From: Phycisphaerae bacterium | GTDB lineage: Bacteria; Planctomycetota; Phycisphaerae; Sedimentisphaerales; UBA12454 | Assembly (NCBI GenBank): GCA_026386845.1 | Contig: JAPLMW010000058.1 | Location: forward strand, 1-53,793 | Direction of reading: 5' to 3' | DNA: 53,793 bases | Shown here: positions 25,575-34,114 of the stretch, in pieces | How positions within the stretch are numbered: position 1 is the stretch's first letter | How the letters are laid out: the number at the start of each line of letters is the position of its first letter | Program-made: the position numbers and the translations under genes | Notes under the pieces: generated by a model | Told to the model about the DNA's origin: nothing | What the model saw: the letters and a program-made list of their open reading frames with translations, nothing else | Database searches by the model: none

Positions 25575-26552
25575 CTAACCGACAATCCTTATCGCAACTA
25601 TATCCTGCACGTCAATCAGCCCGACAGGCTTGTCGTCTTCATCAACAACAGGCAAATCATCAATTCTGTGTTTATGAAATATCGCCATTGCCTCGGCGGC
25701 AAGCGCATCTGCCCTGATTTTTTTGCAGTTTACGGTCATTATATCCTTTGCGGCATAATTAAAAACTTCAGCACCTTTCTGTGCCATAAGTCTTCGCAGG
25801 TCTGCATCGGTAACGATACCGGCAAGTTTGCCGTCGGAACTGACAATCATCATCGCACCGTGTCTTTTTAAATCGCTGTTTTTTTCCAGCATCTGCCTGA
25901 CGGTATCGGTGGTTTTCGCAAGAGGCAGTTTCTCTCCGGCCTTGAACATCATAGATTGTTCTACCGTAATGAGCTTTGCGCCAAGCGAACCGGCCGGATG
26001 AAAACGTGCGTAATCCTCCACGCTGAAGTTTCGAGCTTTCATAACGGTAAGAGCCAGCGCATCGCCGACCGCAAGCATACAAGTAGTGGAAACGCTGGGG
26101 GCGACACCTAAAGGACAGGCCTCGTCAAGTTCACCCATACACAGAATAATATCGCTGTGTGTGGCTATACGAGACTGTTTGTTTCCTGTGATTGCTATCA
26201 GTTTTATCTCAAGCTGCTTGACAATATTTATCAGCCGAATAATCTCATCTGTTTCTCCGCCATAACTTAAAACAAGCACAACATCATTTCTTCTCAATCT
26301 TCCCAAATCGCCGTGCACAGCCTCTGCAGGATGGAGAAAATGACTCGGCGTCCCTGTCGAAGCCAGTGTTGCGCTGATTTTCCGGCCGATGAGGCCGGCC
26401 TTGCCGATGCCCGTTACTATAACCGAACCTTTGCAGCCGTATATAAGCTCTGCGGCACGCACAAAAGATTCACCAATAAGTCCGGCCATTTGTGCTACGC
26501 CGTTTGCTTCAGCCTGTATTACCTGCCTTGCGTATTCAAGGTCAAAGGTCAT
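25575..26552 (-). CDS. kdsD: D-arabinose 5-phosphate isomerase
   Basis: This enzyme converts ribulose 5-phosphate to arabinose 5-phosphate, the KDO precursor. The 325-residue protein has a SIS sugar-isomerase domain (VTGIGKAGLIGRKISATLAST, about 46-66, and a conserved HPAEAVHGDLG) and two C-terminal CBS domains (from about 205), as in KdsD/KpsF/GutQ. Context with kdsC favours KdsD. GGAGAAG precedes the ATG. Confidence 0.92.
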   Translation of the reverse strand: MTFDLEYARQVIQAEANGVAQMAGLIGESFVRAAELIYGCKGSVIVTGIGKAGLIGRKISATLASTGTPSHFLHPAEAVHGDLGRLRRNDVVLVLSYGGETDEIIRLINIVKQLEIKLIAITGNKQSRIATHSDIILCMGELDEACPLGVAPSVSTTCMLAVGDALALTVMKARNFSVEDYARFHPAGSLGAKLITVEQSMMFKAGEKLPLAKTTDTVRQMLEKNSDLKRHGAMMIVSSDGKLAGIVTDADLRRLMAQKGAEVFNYAAKDIMTVNCKKIRADALAAEAMAIFHKHRIDDLPVVDEDDKPVGLIDVQDIVAIRIVG

Positions 26553-26581
26553 TAAACTTCTCCGTTAATATCCAATAAAGA

Positions 26582-28108
26582 TTAAATCTTCACAACGCCG
26601 TCATGGTCGTCAAAACATATTACATTATAATGTTCGGCAGGACAAGTTTCATCCGGCCGGATTATTATGTGTTTTTGCTCACCGGCTTCTATTTTGGCAA
26701 TGGCAGACCTGCGGCGATTGAGCAGAAAATCCGCCACAGAAGGCGGCACGGATAGTTCTATTCTCCTGACCTCGGCTTTCGCGGCAGCCATATTGAGAGT
26801 TCTTATAATTTCTATCGCGGCTGATTCCGGGTTTTTGACCATCCCGGTTCCAGCACAGTACGGGCATTTCAGATATGTGCTCAACTGCAGAGAAGGCCGG
26901 ACTCTTTGTCTTGTCATCTCGATAATTCCGAACGCACTTATCTTCAGTATTCTGCTGCGGGCACGGTCATCTCTCAGGGAGGCACGAAACACCTTTTCGA
27001 CCTCTCTCCTGTTTCTGCCGTCTCTCATATCAATAAAATCACAGATAATCAATCCGCCAAGGTCCCGAATCTTCAACTGTCGTGCAATTTCCCTGGCAGC
27101 TTCAAGGTTAATCTTAAGAGCGGTCTGTTCGGCATTTTCATGTTTCCTGTACTTGCCGCTGTTTACATCAATCGCAACGAGCGCTTCGGTCTGCTCGATA
27201 ACGATTGAACCGCCATTTTTGAGTTCGACATATCTTGAGTGAATCTTGCGGATTTCATCCTCAATTTTATACCTGTGGAACAGCGGTATTTTGCCGTCAT
27301 AATATGTTACACGGCTTTTCAGCCGAGGCTGAATAATGCCGAGAAAATCTCTTATCCTTCGCGCCACCGTTTCGCTGTCGCAGATAATCCTGCTGATGCC
27401 GGTATTGAAGACATCTCTGATTACACGAATAATAAGATCGGACTCTTTGTATAATTCTGCCGGAGATGAAACAGTATCGATTCTTTTATGTATCGCCCTG
27501 AAAAGCCTGCTGATATACCCAAGGTCCTTCTGGATATCTTTTCTTGAGCAGCCGGCGCTCGCTGTGCGGAGAATAAAACCCGCCTTCTCCGGCAGCTGCA
27601 CCTCGTCAAGAATTGCTCTCAATCTTGCACGCTCCTGCTCATCCTCGATTTTTTGAGAAACACCGAGGTTATGCATCCACGGCATCATAACCAGATATTT
27701 CCCCGGCAGCGACAAATAGGTCGAAAGTGTTGGTCCTTTGGTATTTATTCCCCCCTTGGTAACCTGAACGATAATATCCTGGCCCTTTTTTAGACACTGC
27801 TGAATAGGCGGCCTGTCTTTGAGCGATTTTCTTTTACCAATATGCTCGGTATATTCCTGCCCCTTTCGCATAAAATACCGCGGGTGCAAATCGCTGATAT
27901 GAAGAAAACCGTTTTTGCCGAGGCCGAAATCCACAAAGGCCGCCTGTATCCCAGGCTCAATATTGACCACCCTGCCCTTGTAAATGTTTCCGACATAGCT
28001 CGCCAGCGACGGCCTTTCGATATAAAGCTCTTCAAGACTGCCGTCCTGAACGACCGCGATTCTGCATTCATCCGACTCAGCGAAGTTTATGAGCATCTCT
28101 TTTGACAT
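26582..28108 (-). CDS. rng: Ribonuclease G/E family
   Basis: 508 residues, the RNase G size rather than full RNase E. It opens with the S1-like domain (YVGNIYKGRVVNIEPGIQAAFVDFG split over about 38-64). The catalytic metal site shows VAIDVNSGKYR and a downstream CDFIDM, and the zinc-link CPYCAGTG is present near 430. It would cleave single-stranded AU-rich RNA in rRNA maturation and mRNA decay. It lies between a TIGR03936-type gene and kdsD in a long minus-strand run. Confidence 0.92.
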   Translation of the reverse strand: MSKEMLINFAESDECRIAVVQDGSLEELYIERPSLASYVGNIYKGRVVNIEPGIQAAFVDFGLGKNGFLHISDLHPRYFMRKGQEYTEHIGKRKSLKDRPPIQQCLKKGQDIIVQVTKGGINTKGPTLSTYLSLPGKYLVMMPWMHNLGVSQKIEDEQERARLRAILDEVQLPEKAGFILRTASAGCSRKDIQKDLGYISRLFRAIHKRIDTVSSPAELYKESDLIIRVIRDVFNTGISRIICDSETVARRIRDFLGIIQPRLKSRVTYYDGKIPLFHRYKIEDEIRKIHSRYVELKNGGSIVIEQTEALVAIDVNSGKYRKHENAEQTALKINLEAAREIARQLKIRDLGGLIICDFIDMRDGRNRREVEKVFRASLRDDRARSRILKISAFGIIEMTRQRVRPSLQLSTYLKCPYCAGTGMVKNPESAAIEIIRTLNMAAAKAEVRRIELSVPPSVADFLLNRRRSAIAKIEAGEQKHIIIRPDETCPAEHYNVICFDDHDGVVKI

Positions 28109-28132
28109 ATATACAATTTCCTCAAAATATAA

Positions 28133-28780
28133 TTAATTTGTCTGCCAGATTACTTTTTTTCTTACAATCGAACTATTTACTTCATACGAATCCATATTTA
28201 AAAGCCTTAATATCTCGTCAGGCCTTATCGTCCCTGTCGGTAAAACCCTGCAAAATACCCTGGCTCCCTGCTGAACAATTTCAAAAGACTTAAGAAATTT
28301 TCCGACATCAATAGTTTTTACATCGCCTTCCTGATTTACAGTTCTTTCAATCAATATCTCGCTGCCGGCCAGAATCTGTTCGTTAATTTTTTCTATCTTC
28401 TCCTGTTTTTCCGATAAGTTTACTTTTACCAGATATTCAACCTCAACAGGCTGATACGCAACCGGCTTTTCTATAATTTCAACAGAAACAAGCTCTAAAC
28501 CTTCGGGTAATTGTTCGGCAATAGAATCTGCAAATGAAAATTTCTCGGACTGCTGCTCAATTCCTGCACAGAAAAGCTCGTCATCCGATGCAAGCCCGAC
28601 ATTTCTCGGCAGCGGCAGCGAAAGTTTCAGATGCGGATTATAGCCCTGACTGTAAGCCGGCTCGATTCCGCTGCGAATAATCGCTCTTGCAATAACCCGC
28701 ATTGTTTCCTGATGCGACAGAAACCTGATATTTCCGTGTATCTTATATCTTCCCGCCAGCGTCAGTGAGGTAGCATTTAT
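28133..28780 (-). CDS. TIGR03936/DUF2344 radical SAM-associated protein
   Basis: The frame encodes the start-type motif GRYKIHGNIRFLSHQETMR, then SGIEPAYSQGYNPHLKLS, diagnostic for TIGR03936/DUF2344. The first ATG (28702) would cut off the conserved RFLSHQ part, so translation must begin earlier. AAGGAG (28789-28794) lies eight bases before an in-frame ATA (28778-28780) and a TAA blocks the frame just upstream. So the start is ATA, a later CTG, or there is a one-base error near an out-of-frame ATG. The usual radical SAM partner (TIGR03960) is not adjacent. The neighbour rng is common for this family. Confidence 0.75.
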   Translation of the reverse strand: MNATSLTLAGRYKIHGNIRFLSHQETMRVIARAIIRSGIEPAYSQGYNPHLKLSLPLPRNVGLASDDELFCAGIEQQSEKFSFADSIAEQLPEGLELVSVEIIEKPVAYQPVEVEYLVKVNLSEKQEKIEKINEQILAGSEILIERTVNQEGDVKTIDVGKFLKSFEIVQQGARVFCRVLPTGTIRPDEILRLLNMDSYEVNSSIVRKKVIWQTN

Positions 28781-28831
28781 ATTTCTGACTCCTTAATTTC
28801 ACATCCTATATTTTATATTCTATATTCTGCT

Positions 28832-30568
28832 TTAAAACACTTCCGGCAGAACTTTTATCGCGGCGTTTCTAAGATAATTTATCACTTCGCGCTCCGAATT
28901 CATCAGAAGGACCTTTCTTGCAAGATTGTTGCATGACTCTATTGCAACAGAACGTATGACTTTCTTTATCTCCGGTATCATTGGCGGAGCGAGCGAAAAG
29001 GTTCGGTATCCCAGCCCTAAAAGCAGCATTATAAATTCCGGCTCTGAAGCCATTTCGCCGCAGATAGTGGTACCTATCCGAGCCTTGTTTGCATCGTGAA
29101 TCACACTGCGAAGAAGACTTATCACCGCCGGGTCGGCACCGGAATAAAGAGTGGAGACCCGTTCATTACCACGGTCAACAGCAAGAGTATATTGAATAAG
29201 GTCGTTGGTTCCTATGCTGAAAAAATCACACTCGCCGGCAAGTATCGAAGCAGTCAGGGCCGCTGAAGGCGTTTCTATCATAATCCCTACCGGCACATCC
29301 GCCCTGTACTCGATGGAATCCTCCTCAAGGTCTTCCATTACATCACGCACTATCATTTTTGCCTGCCGTAATTCGTGCAGACTGGTTATCAGCGGAAACA
29401 TTACACGCACATTTCCATGAACCGCAGCTCTCAGGATTGCCCGCAGCTGCGTTTTGAACATAACAAGATTCTGCAGGCAGAACCGGATTGAACGGAGTCC
29501 GAGAAACGGATTCGGCTCACGTGTAAATCGGCGGCTCTGCGTGAATTTATCTGCTCCGAGGTCCATTGTTCTTATCACCACAGGCTTATCGCCTAATGTC
29601 CTTATAACCTCGCAGTACGCCTTATAATGGTCGTCTTCGTTAGGTTCGGTTTCACTGTAAAGATATAAAAACTCAGTTCGATAAAGACCTATACCATGTC
29701 CGCCCTTGTCCAGCACTATTTCGGCTTCATGCGGAAATTCAATATTACCCAGCAGTTCTACTGCCACGCCGTCGCGGGTAACGGCATCCAGGTCGCGAAT
29801 TGTATCCAGTTCTCTTTCGAGTCTCTCAAACTCGACAGCAAGCTGCTGATACTGTTTGAGCGTAGGCTCATCGGGGCTGATTACAACCATACCGCGATTG
29901 CCGTCGATTATTACTGTAGCCGTCGAGTCAATATTTTCTGTAACATCCTTGAGACCAACCACCGCAGGAATACCGAGCGAGCGAGCGACAATTGCGGTAT
30001 GACTGGTTCTTCCGCCGGCATCGGTGGCAAAACCCTTTATGAATTTTTTATCGAAACCGGCAGTCTGAGTGGGACCAAGCTCATGAGCAACTACCACCAC
30101 CTCGTGGTTGATATGTTCAACATCCTCTCTTTTTCTGCCAAGCAGATGTCGCAATAATCGTTTCTCAATATCATAAATATCGGTTGCTCGCTCACTGATA
30201 TACCTATCCGGCATAGAGGCGAAATGGTTTGCGATATCCCGCAGGGTCGTAGAAACGGCATATTCGGCGGTTAAAAGCTCATCGCAGATGAGGTCTGTAA
30301 CTTTTTTTAGCAGGCTTTTGTCCTTCAAAAACCTCAGATGAACGGCAAAGATATCCTTGATTTCATTCTCGGCAATTTTGTCGTCTGAATCAATCCTCTC
30401 AAGCTCTTCGGCAGCCTTTCTAAAGGCATCTCTTACTTTCTTGACTTCTGCGACCTTAGCCGACGCCAGGATGGAACGTCTCGGTATCCGGTAATCCTCC
30501 GAATCGATAATAAGGGGCTTTGCTATCGCAATACCCGGAGAAACTGCAATTCCTTTTTTTATTTCCAT
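28832..30568 (-). CDS. ptsI: PTS enzyme I (phosphoenolpyruvate-protein phosphotransferase)
   Basis: Enzyme I takes phosphate from PEP onto a histidine and passes it to HPr. This 578-residue protein opens GIAVSPGIAIAKP, has the phospho-histidine in GGRTSHTAIVARSLGIPAVVG (about 186-206, split), and the PEP-binding barrel with MDLGADKF, FLGLRSIR, GIMIETPSA and FFSIGTNDLIQY. Length is standard. It follows ptsH and ptsN. No EIIB/EIIC permease is in the window. Confidence 0.94.
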   Translation of the reverse strand: MEIKKGIAVSPGIAIAKPLIIDSEDYRIPRRSILASAKVAEVKKVRDAFRKAAEELERIDSDDKIAENEIKDIFAVHLRFLKDKSLLKKVTDLICDELLTAEYAVSTTLRDIANHFASMPDRYISERATDIYDIEKRLLRHLLGRKREDVEHINHEVVVVAHELGPTQTAGFDKKFIKGFATDAGGRTSHTAIVARSLGIPAVVGLKDVTENIDSTATVIIDGNRGMVVISPDEPTLKQYQQLAVEFERLERELDTIRDLDAVTRDGVAVELLGNIEFPHEAEIVLDKGGHGIGLYRTEFLYLYSETEPNEDDHYKAYCEVIRTLGDKPVVIRTMDLGADKFTQSRRFTREPNPFLGLRSIRFCLQNLVMFKTQLRAILRAAVHGNVRVMFPLITSLHELRQAKMIVRDVMEDLEEDSIEYRADVPVGIMIETPSAALTASILAGECDFFSIGTNDLIQYTLAVDRGNERVSTLYSGADPAVISLLRSVIHDANKARIGTTICGEMASEPEFIMLLLGLGYRTFSLAPPMIPEIKKVIRSVAIESCNNLARKVLLMNSEREVINYLRNAAIKVLPEVF

Positions 30569-30583
30569 CGGTTAAATACCCAA

Positions 30584-30895
30584 TCAGCCGGCAGATTCTT
30601 TTTCTGCCTGCCGACTCTGTTCGCCAAAAAGTTTATTTTCAATCAGGTCCTTTAAAGCCTCTGTCGCCATTTGAGCGTCAGAACCTTTGGCCGTTATGGT
30701 CAATTTTGTCCCTGCCGTAGCCGCAAGCATCGCAATCTGCATAATGCTCTTTCCATCGACCACGGTCTTGCCGTTGCTTACCTTGATGTCGCTCATAAAT
30801 CGGCTCGCAGTATCGACAAGCTGCATCGCCGGCTTCATATGCAGACCATTGGCATTTTTTATTTCGACCTCTGTCTGACTGATTGAATCGGACAA
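30584..30895 (-). CDS. ptsH: HPr-like phosphocarrier protein
   Basis: 103 residues. The phosphorylated histidine sits in NANGLHMKPAMQ; the usual motif is GLHARP, so the residues after His are changed. The regulatory serine region GKSIMQIAML is conserved, so Ser46-type phosphorylation is possible. A charged tail of about 10 residues is extra. The start is TTG 30895 with GGGAG eight bases upstream. It would receive phosphate from Enzyme I and hand it to the PtsN-like protein. Confidence 0.9.
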   Translation of the reverse strand: MSDSISQTEVEIKNANGLHMKPAMQLVDTASRFMSDIKVSNGKTVVDGKSIMQIAMLAATAGTKLTITAKGSDAQMATEALKDLIENKLFGEQSRQAEKESAG

Positions 30896-30951
30896 TAGTT
30901 CGGCTCCCGTATTCCTTCAAAATCGCTTTTCGCCGGACCGCCTTGTGCAGC

Positions 30952-31422
30952 CTACCATGAAGGATCCTGGTCGGCTTCGACAAGTAATTCTTTTATCTGT
31001 TCAACAGTTTCACTCTGCTTGAGAAATTTCCTGAAATTATCGTTCTGCAGATGCCCAAAAATGGCCTCCATAGCCTGCAGATGCTGGTCGCCTGCAACAG
31101 GACTTAAAAGCAGAATGACTGTATAAACCGGCTGTTTGTCGAGAGCGGAAAAATCAATTCCGGTTGCGCTTATTCCGATAGCAGCAACGACTTTTTTAAC
31201 AGCCTTGTGCCTGGCATGCGGCACAGCCACTCCTTTTCCAATGCCTGTACTGGCTTCGTTTTCCCTTTTAATAACAGCTTTCGCGATATCCGCAGCATTG
31301 TCTTTGCCAACTTTGCCAGCCTTGTCGAGAGCGGCGACAAGTTCCCTGATAACGTCGTCTCTCTTGACCGATGCCAGTCTCGGTATAATAGCCTTCATAC
31401 AGACAAAATCAGCTATTTCCAT
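30952..31422 (-). CDS. ptsN: PTS IIA component, fructose/nitrogen type (PtsN-like)
   Basis: 156 residues of the EIIA(Fru/Ntr) fold. The phospho-acceptor histidine is in GVAVPHARH (about residue 71), with the TGIGKG loop before it. With no permease nearby, ptsN, ptsH and ptsI form a regulatory rather than transport PTS, as in the nitrogen PTS of proteobacteria. The adjacent hpf gene is a common ptsN neighbour. AGGAG precedes the ATG. Confidence 0.9.
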   Translation of the reverse strand: MEIADFVCMKAIIPRLASVKRDDVIRELVAALDKAGKVGKDNAADIAKAVIKRENEASTGIGKGVAVPHARHKAVKKVVAAIGISATGIDFSALDKQPVYTVILLLSPVAGDQHLQAMEAIFGHLQNDNFRKFLKQSETVEQIKELLVEADQDPSW

Positions 31423-31503
31423 AATAGCTCCTGAATTAAAAAAAATTACTTTGTTTTTTCCGCCTTATTTTAAATTTTAAAACTTTATTAAAGTCACAAA
31501 ATA

Positions 31504-31830
31504 TCAGATCTCACTTGTTGCATCATGTGAATGCTTGTTGTCGCGTTGCTTTTGCTTATGCTTTCTAAGCTGACTTTCGATTTTCTTGACAGCTTCATCA
31601 ATGCAGACATACATATCATCTCCAGTATGCTTGGCGACAAAAACATTGTTGTGCTTTGCCCTGGCAATGATTTCCACCTTGCCGACGGTGGCGCCTTCAC
31701 TTCCTTCCACTATGACCTCGACATCATAAATACTATTGTAATACTTCGGCAGCTTGGCTATCTTTTCCTCAATTCTTGCCCTGTTCGTTTCGGTCATATC
31801 TACGTGTTTGCCGGTAATTCTTATGTCCAA
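31504..31830 (-). CDS. hpf: Ribosome hibernation-promoting factor (short HPF/RaiA type)
   Basis: 108 residues, the short form without the dimerising C-terminal domain. It has the beta-alpha fold of the family: IRITGKHVDMTE at the start, YYNSIYDVEVIVEG, and a YVCIDEAVKKIESQLRKHKQK helix at the end. It binds the decoding region of idle 30S subunits. TTG 31830 appears to be the start, with AAGGA eight bases upstream. Confidence 0.9.
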   Translation of the reverse strand: MDIRITGKHVDMTETNRARIEEKIAKLPKYYNSIYDVEVIVEGSEGATVGKVEIIARAKHNNVFVAKHTGDDMYVCIDEAVKKIESQLRKHKQKQRDNKHSHDATSEI

Positions 31831-31854
31831 CTTTCCATTCCTTTAAAAAAATGT

Positions 31855-32673
31855 TTATTCGTTTTTTAATTGCGAGGTTTTATGTTCCCGTGAATAAGAC
31901 TGAAATACCAACGGACTTATGACACCGCTGCTTATAATGAATCTCAATGCTTCCTCGATGGAAATATCCATCTCGATAACTTCCGATTTCGGAAGAACAA
32001 GCACAAAACCGTTGGCCGGCGATGGCGACGTAGGAACAAAAACTGTCAACAGCTCCGTTCCCGCCGGAGCCAGTTTCTTAATCCCTCCTCCTGTAACCAT
32101 TCCTATAGTCCAGACGCCCTTTCGGGGATATTCAATTGCGACAACCTTACTAAACGCCATCTTCTTGCCGGCAAAGAAGAAATCCGTAACCTGTTTGATA
32201 GATGGATACACCGCGCGGATGATGGGCACTTTCATAAAAGTCCGCTCGATTATATGCCACAAGGCTCTGCCGATGACACTGGCCAGAAATGCCCCAACAA
32301 AGATTACCATCAGAAATGCTATTACAAAACCCGTTATCTGTCCCACGCCGTAAACCCAGAAACTTTCAGCTTTTTCAATTCTGGCCGCTCTTTTTATATC
32401 GGGGTCATTCATCTTTTCGGCCAGCATTTGCAGGTTATCACCTGCCACAGGATGATTCTTTTTAATATAAACCGATAAATCATCATCGCTTATATATGGA
32501 TAGTGTGAGACTGCAGATACCAGTATCTTGACTACGCCGCGGTTAATATGGGCGCTTATGTTATGTTGAATAAATAGGTATAACTGGACAAAAAGCCAGA
32601 CCGTCAAGATAGTTGGCAAAAGTGCGGCCAAACCCCTGAGAAAGTAGGTTTTAAAATTTCGCAAAGCCTGCAT
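31855..32673 (-). CDS. DUF502 family membrane protein
   Basis: 272 residues with two strong membrane segments (about 12-33 and 115-137) and the DUF502 pattern: LRGLAALLPTILTVW at the start, VPIIRAVYPSIKQV, and FVPTSPSPANGFVLVLPKSEV. Members occur widely in bacteria and plants and are thought to be envelope proteins; no biochemical role is settled. First gene of the long minus-strand run; GGGGAA lies before the ATG. Confidence 0.82.
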   Translation of the reverse strand: MQALRNFKTYFLRGLAALLPTILTVWLFVQLYLFIQHNISAHINRGVVKILVSAVSHYPYISDDDLSVYIKKNHPVAGDNLQMLAEKMNDPDIKRAARIEKAESFWVYGVGQITGFVIAFLMVIFVGAFLASVIGRALWHIIERTFMKVPIIRAVYPSIKQVTDFFFAGKKMAFSKVVAIEYPRKGVWTIGMVTGGGIKKLAPAGTELLTVFVPTSPSPANGFVLVLPKSEVIEMDISIEEALRFIISSGVISPLVFQSYSREHKTSQLKNE

Positions 32674-32709
32674 TTCCCCTGACTTACAATCCTTTTGTTA
32701 TTTTTGCTT

Positions 32710-32745
32710 CGACCTGTAACTTGCCCGCCTCTGGCGGGTCGGTCG
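32710..32745. repeat. REP-like palindrome
   Basis: CCCGCC-TCT-GGCGGG (32724-32738) is a perfect GC-rich hairpin. It is enclosed by a CGACC/GGTCG pairing (32710-32714, 32741-32745). It lies between the DUF502 and aminotransferase genes, in an intergenic stretch of about 260 bases. It is unrelated in sequence to the palindrome in rsmD. No second copy was noticed in this window. Confidence 0.5.
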
Positions 32746-32897
32746 CTAACTTCGTAAAAACTCTAAAAACCAGACAAAATTTATTCAAATCTGTCCGCTA
32801 CTTTACTGCATAGTCTATTACCCGTCAACAAAAAAACAACTTGTAATAACTCTTTAACAGGGGACATTTTTTCCTCCTCCAGAACAAACTTTAAGAG

Positions 32898-32903
32898 TAT
32901 AAT
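32898..32903 (+). promoter_or_regulatory. Possible -10 of the DegT-family gene
   Basis: A perfect TATAAT lies 34 bases before the ATG, but no convincing -35 is visible. Confidence 0.35.
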
Positions 32904-32936
32904 TACTGTTTTATTTCTCAAAATGGAAGGTCTTAT

Positions 32937-34052
32937 ATGAAAGTTTATCTGTCACGGCCGGACATCTGCGAAAAAGACATACAGGCGGTTGTGCAAGTGC
33001 TTAAGACGCCGAATCTCGCACTCGGGCCTAAAATACCAGAGTTTGAGAAGAAAATAGCGGACTATGTCGGCACAAAATATGCAGTCAGCGTCAACTCCGG
33101 CACAAGCGCGCTTTTCTTATGTGTAAAAGCTCTCGGAATAGAAAAAGACGATGAAGTAATCACGACGCCGTTTACCTTCATCGCGTCAACAAACTGTATT
33201 TTGATGGTCGATGCAAAACCGGTATTTGTCGATATAGACCCCGACAATCTGAATATCGACCCCAAAAAAATAGAAGCGAAAATCACAAAAAAAACAAAGG
33301 CTATTCTGCCCGTGGACGTTTTCGGAAATCCCGCGGGTATGGACGAAGTTGTCAAAATCGCAAAAAAACATAATCTGCCGGTCATCGAAGACAGCTGCGA
33401 AGCAATCGGTTCGGAATTGAACGGTAAAAAAGCCGGCTCATTCGGCATTGTCGGGACTTTCGCGTTTTACCCGAATAAACAAATGACCACAGGCGAAGGC
33501 GGAATGATTGTAACAGATAATAAAGAAATTGCCGATATGTGTGTGTCGCTTAGAAATCAGGGACGAGGCGCCGGCGGAGGCTGGCTCGCACACGCAAGAA
33601 TGGGATACAATTTCAGACTATGCGATATAAACTGCGCTCTGGGAATATCACAGCTTGAAAGAATCGAGGAGTTCATCCAGAAAAGACAAAAAGTCGCAGG
33701 ATGGTATCAGGAAATCCTTGCCGACGATGAGAGAATTATTGTGCCAAAGGCGCCGAAAGGATGCAAAGTAAGCTGGTTTGTCTTTGTTATCAGGCTAAAA
33801 GAGCCTTACAACTCAAAAAGAAACTCGATTTTAACTGCGATGCAGACAGAGGGAGTACAGGTAAGCAACTATTTTCCATCTGTAACGCTTCAGCCGTTTA
33901 TGGTTGAAAAATTCGGCTATAAAGACGGTGATTTTCCTATTACCGACGAAACCTGCAAAAACACTATCGCCCTGCCGTTCTATAATAATCTCAAGAAAGA
34001 TGAAGTTTTACTGGTTTGTGATACGTTAAAAAAATGTCTTAATACCGCATAA
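32937..34052 (+). CDS. DegT/DnrJ/EryC1/StrS-family sugar aminotransferase
   Basis: 371 residues of the PLP-dependent family that transfers an amino group to keto-sugars for surface polysaccharides. Visible landmarks are VNSGTSALFL for cofactor phosphate, TTPFTFIAS, VIEDSCEAIGS with the pyridine-binding Asp, and the Schiff-base lysine in FAFYPNKQMTTGEGGM. The usual C-terminal substrate loop HRLQ... is in the VSWFVFVIR region. It stands alone here, transcribed towards DegP. Sugar substrate unknown. Confidence 0.88.
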   Translation: MKVYLSRPDICEKDIQAVVQVLKTPNLALGPKIPEFEKKIADYVGTKYAVSVNSGTSALFLCVKALGIEKDDEVITTPFTFIASTNCILMVDAKPVFVDIDPDNLNIDPKKIEAKITKKTKAILPVDVFGNPAGMDEVVKIAKKHNLPVIEDSCEAIGSELNGKKAGSFGIVGTFAFYPNKQMTTGEGGMIVTDNKEIADMCVSLRNQGRGAGGGWLAHARMGYNFRLCDINCALGISQLERIEEFIQKRQKVAGWYQEILADDERIIVPKAPKGCKVSWFVFVIRLKEPYNSKRNSILTAMQTEGVQVSNYFPSVTLQPFMVEKFGYKDGDFPITDETCKNTIALPFYNNLKKDEVLLVCDTLKKCLNTA

Positions 34053-34056
34053 AAAA

Positions 34057-34075
34057 CCCCCGGTAAAACCGGGGG
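34057..34075 (-). terminator. Intrinsic terminator between the aminotransferase and DegP genes
   Basis: CCCCCGGT-AAA-ACCGGGGG is a perfect 8-bp stem with a 3-base loop. On the minus strand it is followed by six T (34051-34056), so it ends degP transcripts well. In the plus direction the trailing sequence is T-poor, so it may work only weakly for the aminotransferase gene. Confidence 0.85.
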
Positions 34076-34114
34076 CTAAATATTTTGAATTCGTGTTAAT
34101 TCGTGGTTTATTTT

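Noticed and set aside
26667-27242. Open frame on the plus strand across RNase G
   Set aside because: A shadow of rng, with a serine- and arginine-rich composition typical of antisense translation.
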